Assembly (NCBI GenBank): GCA_035495555.1 | Contig: DATJFQ010000042.1 | Location: forward strand, 1-64,000 | Direction of reading: 5' to 3' | From: DATJFQ01 sp035495555 | GTDB lineage: Bacteria; Acidobacteriota; Vicinamibacteria; Vicinamibacterales; 2-12-FULL-66-21 | Length of the DNA stretch: 64,000 bases | Shown here: positions 61,036 through 64,000 of the stretch, piece by piece | Position numbering within the stretch: position 1 is the stretch's first letter | Layout: each line of letters starts with the position of its first letter | The notes under the pieces: model-generated | What the model was told of the DNA's origin: nothing | Seen by the model: the letters and a program-made list of their open reading frames with translations, nothing else | The model's database searches: none | Made by a program: the position numbers and the translations under genes

Positions 61036-61303
61036 CGCGCTGTCGACGCCCCGGCCATCGCGGCGACGTCGAGGCGATGGGGCCCCAGCGCGGACAGCTT
61101 CGCCTTCGTGCTCGGCGGCAAAAAAGACGCGTCGACGAGGAGCCGCCTCCGCGCGAAGCAGGGCGCCCCGTCCGCGCCCACATCGCCCGCTCTGCTCTCG
61201 GACGCAGCTGACTTGCCGCTAGCATTACGGCGGGCGCAGCGACAGCTCGGCCGGCGATCGCTGCGGCGATAATGGGCGGGGAACTGTTAGAGTCCATCGG
61301 CTG
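61036..61303. other. Non-coding stretch before the GT4 gene
   Basis: No gene is supported. A minus-strand frame (about 61180-61040) reads SALGPHRLDVAAMAGAS and looks vaguely protein-like, but it runs into the repeat and matches nothing I recognise. GATAATGGGCG at 61268-61278 and TTAGAGT at 61288-61294 are the only -10-like sequences before the ATG at 61304. Confidence 0.5.
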
Positions 61304-62350
61304 ATGACACAGGTGAAGACTGTCGTCGTTTGCGAAGCGCAGGTGCCGTTCGTGCACGGCGGCGCGGAAGTGCACGTCCGTGAGCTCGTGCGCGAGCTGC
61401 GCGCGCGCGGGTTCGACGCGGAACTCGTCGGGATTCCCTTCAAGTGGTATCCGAAGACGGAGATCCTGCCGCACGCGGCGGCGTGGCGGCTGGTGGATTT
61501 GAGCGAGAGCAACGGTCGCCCCATCGATCTCGTGATTGGCACGAAGTTCCCGACGTACTTCGTTCGGCACCCGAACAAGGTCGCGTGGTTGATCCACCAG
61601 TATCGAGCCGCCTACGAGTTGTGCGGGACCCCCTACAGCGACTTCCGGCACACGGAAGCCGACGTCGGGCTGCGCGATACGCTGATCCGGCTGGACACGG
61701 AAATGCTGGGTGAATGCCAGCGCCTCTTTACCAACGCGCAGAACACGGCCGAGCGCGTTCGTAAGTACAACGGTCTGGACGCCCAGGCGCTGTATCACCC
61801 GCCGCGGCTCGCACCGCGGCTCTTCACGCGCTCGTATGGCGACTACGTGCTGTCGGTCGGCCGGATTGAGTCGGTGAAGCGCGTGGACCTGCTCGTCCGC
61901 GCGATGTCCCACGTCGACCGCCCACTGCGCCTGGTCATCGCGGGGGACGGCACGCAGCGCGCGAACGTGGAGCGACTCGCGCACGAATCCGGCGTCGCGG
62001 ATCGCGTCGAGTTTTTCGGCAGCGTGGATGACGAGCGGCTTCTCGAACTGTACGCCGACGCGCTTGCGGTCGTCTATCCGCCGTTCGACGAAGACTTCGG
62101 GTACGTGACGCTCGAAGCGTTTCTCGCACGCAAACCGGTGATCACGGCCACGGACTCCGGCGGTCCGAACGAGTTCGTCGTCGACGGCGTGAACGGATTT
62201 TCGTGCCTCCCGGAACCGGAGGCGTTCGCACAGGCCATCAACGCGCTGAACGCCGACCGTCGCCGCGCTCAATCGCTGGGCGAGGCGGGTCAGGAGCGCG
62301 CGCGCGGCATTACGTGGGATGGCGTTATTGAAAAGCTGGTCGCGGAATAG
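61304..62350 (+). CDS. Glycosyltransferase family 4 (GT-B fold)
   Basis: 348 residues. Acceptor-side motif VPFVHGGAEVHVRELVRELRARG near 14-36; donor-side DYVLSVGRIESVKRVDLLVRAM, AGDGTQ, VEFFGSVDDERLLELYADALAVVYPPFDEDFGYVTLEAFLARKPVI and the EX7E-like end are typical GT4 (GT-B) features. It transfers a sugar from a nucleotide donor, probably to a polysaccharide or lipid. The substrate is unknown. It stands next to a decayed gene and is not in an obvious polysaccharide cluster, though a GT2 gene begins 1.1 kb away. Confidence 0.9.
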   Translation: MTQVKTVVVCEAQVPFVHGGAEVHVRELVRELRARGFDAELVGIPFKWYPKTEILPHAAAWRLVDLSESNGRPIDLVIGTKFPTYFVRHPNKVAWLIHQYRAAYELCGTPYSDFRHTEADVGLRDTLIRLDTEMLGECQRLFTNAQNTAERVRKYNGLDAQALYHPPRLAPRLFTRSYGDYVLSVGRIESVKRVDLLVRAMSHVDRPLRLVIAGDGTQRANVERLAHESGVADRVEFFGSVDDERLLELYADALAVVYPPFDEDFGYVTLEAFLARKPVITATDSGGPNEFVVDGVNGFSCLPEPEAFAQAINALNADRRRAQSLGEAGQERARGITWDGVIEKLVAE

Positions 62351-62640
62351 GTGTATCTACGCAGCCTGTCGTTCTTGTCGTGGTCGATCGCCTGTTCGAA
62401 CAATTGCCATGCGTTTCGCAGCGCGTCGGGCGTTCGCTTCGCCGGTTCGTACTTTCCGTGGAGAAACGCTCGTAGGCTGAGCCGTCGATTCGTCGCCGCG
62501 CGGATTCCGCGTGCTGGATGTCGCTCGCGATGGCCGTGGCCCAGCATGTCCTGCGCCTCGTCGAGATCGGCGTCAGACCCTCTCGAGGTTGTCCGCCACA
62601 AAATGCGATCCGACTTGGGCGCAATCAGTCGCGTCAACCT
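62351..62640 (-). pseudogene. Remnant of a TPR-type signalling protein
   Basis: On the minus strand, pieces of a familiar TPR-protein pattern occur in two alternating frames: RLIAPKSDRILWRTT and SDADLDEAQDML in one, ATAIASDIQHAESARRR and GSAYERF in the next, then LHGKYEPAKRTPDALRNAW and FEQAIDHDKN back in the first. Joined, they resemble the LW-x-x-x-YDR-x-L-x-D ... AY-x-x-YLRGRY ... KRT-x-x-x-L-x-x-A-x-x-x-FEQAI-x-x-D-x-N segment of adenylate-cyclase-like or kinase-associated TPR proteins common in acidobacteria. At least two frameshifts and no start or end: a pseudogene. Confidence 0.65.
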
Positions 62641-62644
62641 CTGA

Positions 62645-63082
62645 TCAGCGCGGTCGGGGGCGGCGGCGGGGCGATGCATCGCGCGGTAGCAGCCGCGGAG
62701 CATGGGCCAGCCGGACGGCACCGAAGTCGCGCAGATCGAGCGTGGCGATGTCGGCGCGCAGGCGCTCGGCCAGCGCCATGACGACGGCATCGACCAGGCC
62801 GAGCTCGAGCGCCGCATGCCGCGCCGCCAGATCGTGCGCGGCCGCGAGATCGCGCGCCGAGCCCCACTCGATCGAGAAAGCGCCGGAGATCAGGTCCTCG
62901 AACCAGAGACGCTCGGCGCGTTCACCGAGCTCCGTCGCGACGAGATAGGCCACTTCGGGAAGGATTGCCCATGGCAGCAGCCACGCGCCGGGATCCGCCG
63001 CGTAGATCGCGCGGAGCTGCGCGTGATGGCGATCCCCGCTATCGAGGAGCGCCAGGATCGCCCCCGTGTCAGCGACGATCAC
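62645..63082 (-). CDS. PIN-domain toxin (VapC-like)
   Basis: 145 residues from GTG 63082. PIN acidic residues are visible: Asp5 (VADTGAIL), Glu in LPEVAYLVATEL, Asp in LGLVDAVVMALAERL and Asp in IATLDLRDFG. PIN toxins are Mg-dependent RNases, often cutting tRNA. The gene overlaps the upstream ribbon-helix-helix gene by 14 bases, the usual antitoxin-toxin order. The C-terminus ends in a short Arg/Pro-rich tail. Confidence 0.88.
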   Translation of the reverse strand: MIVADTGAILALLDSGDRHHAQLRAIYAADPGAWLLPWAILPEVAYLVATELGERAERLWFEDLISGAFSIEWGSARDLAAAHDLAARHAALELGLVDAVVMALAERLRADIATLDLRDFGAVRLAHAPRLLPRDASPRRRPRPR

Positions 63083-63323
63083 GGCGCGTCCGGCGGCCGG
63101 TTCGGCCCAGGCCGGCCAGCAGCGCTTCCGCCTGCTCGCCGAGGTTGCGCCGGCCGCTCGTGAACGCGCCGATGCTCTGCGGCACTCGCCGCTCTTCGTA
63201 GCGGGCGACGTATTGCGCCACCGCTTCCCGTACCAGCGCCGCGGGGGACCGCCGCACATCCATCGCAATCCGCTTCAGGCGCCGGTAGTCTGCGGGATCG
63301 AGATACAGCGTGGTTTTATCCAT
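63069..63323 (-). CDS. Ribbon-helix-helix antitoxin (VapB-like)
   Basis: 84 residues. N-terminal ribbon-helix-helix DNA-binding domain (KTTLYLDPADYRRLKRIAMDVRRSPAALVREAVAQYV, about 3-39), then a toxin-binding tail of low conservation. It would neutralise the PIN toxin and repress its own operon; a palindrome covers its start codon. The last codons overlap the toxin gene. Confidence 0.88.
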   Translation of the reverse strand: MDKTTLYLDPADYRRLKRIAMDVRRSPAALVREAVAQYVARYEERRVPQSIGAFTSGRRNLGEQAEALLAGLGRTGRRTRRDRR

Positions 63324-63345
63324 ATGTGGCTCACATATATGGTAT
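63321..63345 (-). promoter_or_regulatory. Palindromic operator over the vapB start
   Basis: ATATGTG (63322-63328) and CACATAT (63332-63338) are separated by GCT and overlap the vapB ATG (63323-63321). A -10-like TACCAT lies at 63345-63340 on the minus strand. The AT-rich palindrome is a likely binding site for the RHH antitoxin, giving autoregulation. Confidence 0.65.
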
Positions 63346-63440
63346 CACTCGCCGTGCCAGACGCCCGGAGGCGGACCGGCCGCCGGCGACGGCAAGGACG
63401 TCATCGACTCCGAGAACCCGGTCCTCCACGGCCCGCCTGT

Positions 63441-63473
63441 TACAATCGGCGCGACGCCACGCACGCCGCCGTG
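63441..63473 (+). promoter_or_regulatory. Extended -10 of the GT2 gene
   Basis: TGT-TACAAT ends at 63446, 27 bases before the ATG at 63474. Transcription would begin near 63453. No Shine-Dalgarno sequence is visible. Confidence 0.45.
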
Positions 63474-64000
63474 ATGAAGAAGCTGATCATCCAGATCCCG
63501 TGCCTGAACGAGGCGCAGACGCTGCCCGCAACGCTGGCGGACCTGCCGCGCTCCATCTCGGGCATCGACGTCATCGAGGTCCTGGTCATCGACGACGGGT
63601 CGCGCGATGGGACGGCGGAGGTCGCGCGTGCGTGCGGCGTCGACCACATCGTCCGGATGCGCCGCAACAAGGGACTGGCGGCCGCGTTCACGGCCGGCAT
63701 CGATGCGTGTCTCAAGGCCGGCGCGGACTACATCGTCAATACGGACGCGGATAATCAGTACGCGGGGCACGAGATCCCCCGCCTGCTCGAGCCGCTGCTG
63801 CGCGGCGAGGCCGACATCTGCATCGGCGACCGCAACATCGCCGAACTGCAGCACATGTCGTGGCGCAAGCGCCAGCTGCAGCGCCTGGGCAGCTGGGTGG
63901 TGCGCCAGGTGTCCAACACCACGGTTCCCGATACGACGAGCGGTTTCCGCGCGTATACGCGCGAGGCCGCGCTCCGCATGCACATCGTCTCGGAGTTCTC
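63474..64000 (+). CDS. Glycosyltransferase family 2 (DPM/GtrB-like), N-terminal part
   Basis: First 175 residues; the frame is open at the right edge. GT-A motifs IQIPCLNEAQTLPATLADLP at about 5-24, VLVIDDGSRDGT, NKGLAAAFTAGIDACLKAGADYIVNTDADNQY and GDRNI resemble dolichol-phosphate mannosyltransferase and undecaprenyl-phosphate sugar transferases. It would move a sugar from a nucleotide donor to a lipid carrier or to a polysaccharide. Whether membrane helices follow cannot be seen. Start ATG 63474 (GTG 63471 is possible). Confidence 0.88.
   Translation, partial: MKKLIIQIPCLNEAQTLPATLADLPRSISGIDVIEVLVIDDGSRDGTAEVARACGVDHIVRMRRNKGLAAAFTAGIDACLKAGADYIVNTDADNQYAGHEIPRLLEPLLRGEADICIGDRNIAELQHMSWRKRQLQRLGSWVVRQVSNTTVPDTTSGFRAYTREAALRMHIVSEF

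Noticed and set aside
61040..61180. Possible gene fragment on the minus strand before the GT4 gene
   Set aside because: A short protein-like stretch but no match I recognise, no start or ribosome-binding site, and it runs into the tandem repeat.

Overview
The window reads as chromosomal DNA of a GC-rich bacterium, most likely an acidobacterium (Vicinamibacteria-like). This is inferred from two duplicated orphan ABC permeases (ADOP type), a secreted TPR protein with a carboxypeptidase-regulatory domain, a DivIVA-domain protein, a meso-DAP-type murE and the general gene content. No phage, plasmid or CRISPR locus is seen. Coding density is high and many genes overlap by 4 bases (ATGA/GTGA).

Layout. 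1-9.5 kb: an rlmI-like methyltransferase fragment diverges from rpiB-glyA-helicase-dam; a TPR protein, yggS, a DivIVA gene and a DUF167 gene follow; then a nested inverted repeat sits directly in front of hutI-ftcD. 9.6-17.7 kb (minus strand): a small membrane protein, lepB, lepA, a secreted amidohydrolase, an ADOP permease and ada. 17.8-24.1 kb: an ilv operon (ilvE-ilvD-ilvB-ilvN-ilvC) behind what looks like a complete translation-coupled attenuator. 24.2-32 kb: gltA, a membrane glycosyltransferase, larB, mutS2 and dnaG. 32.2-42.9 kb: rpoD, a methyltransferase, a CAU tRNA followed by a partly duplicated repeat block, a zinc-ribbon gene, an RNase H-like gene, a second ADOP permease, pgeF, acpS, a small conserved gene and a radical SAM gene.

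43.1-59.6 kb (minus strand) is a full division and cell wall (dcw) cluster in the order mraZ, rsmH, ftsL, ftsI, murE, murF, mraY, murD, ftsW, murG, murC, ftsQ, ftsA, ftsZ. It is driven from a strong promoter with three regularly spaced MraZ-type boxes. It makes the enzymes that build UDP-MurNAc-pentapeptide and lipid I/II together with the septal synthase and the FtsA/FtsZ ring; murB and ddl are absent from the cluster. 59.7-64 kb: ychF, tandem GC-rich repeats, a GT4 glycosyltransferase, a decayed TPR signalling gene, a VapBC-like pair and the start of a GT2 glycosyltransferase.

Recurring themes. Several genes have a -10 box only about 3-20 bases before the start codon and no Shine-Dalgarno sequence, which suggests leaderless or near-leaderless mRNAs. 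Intergenic gaps carry inverted repeats, some with arms made of imperfect heptamers, plus GC-rich dispersed repeats. The best-supported new observation is the ilv attenuator at about 17.86-18.04 kb.
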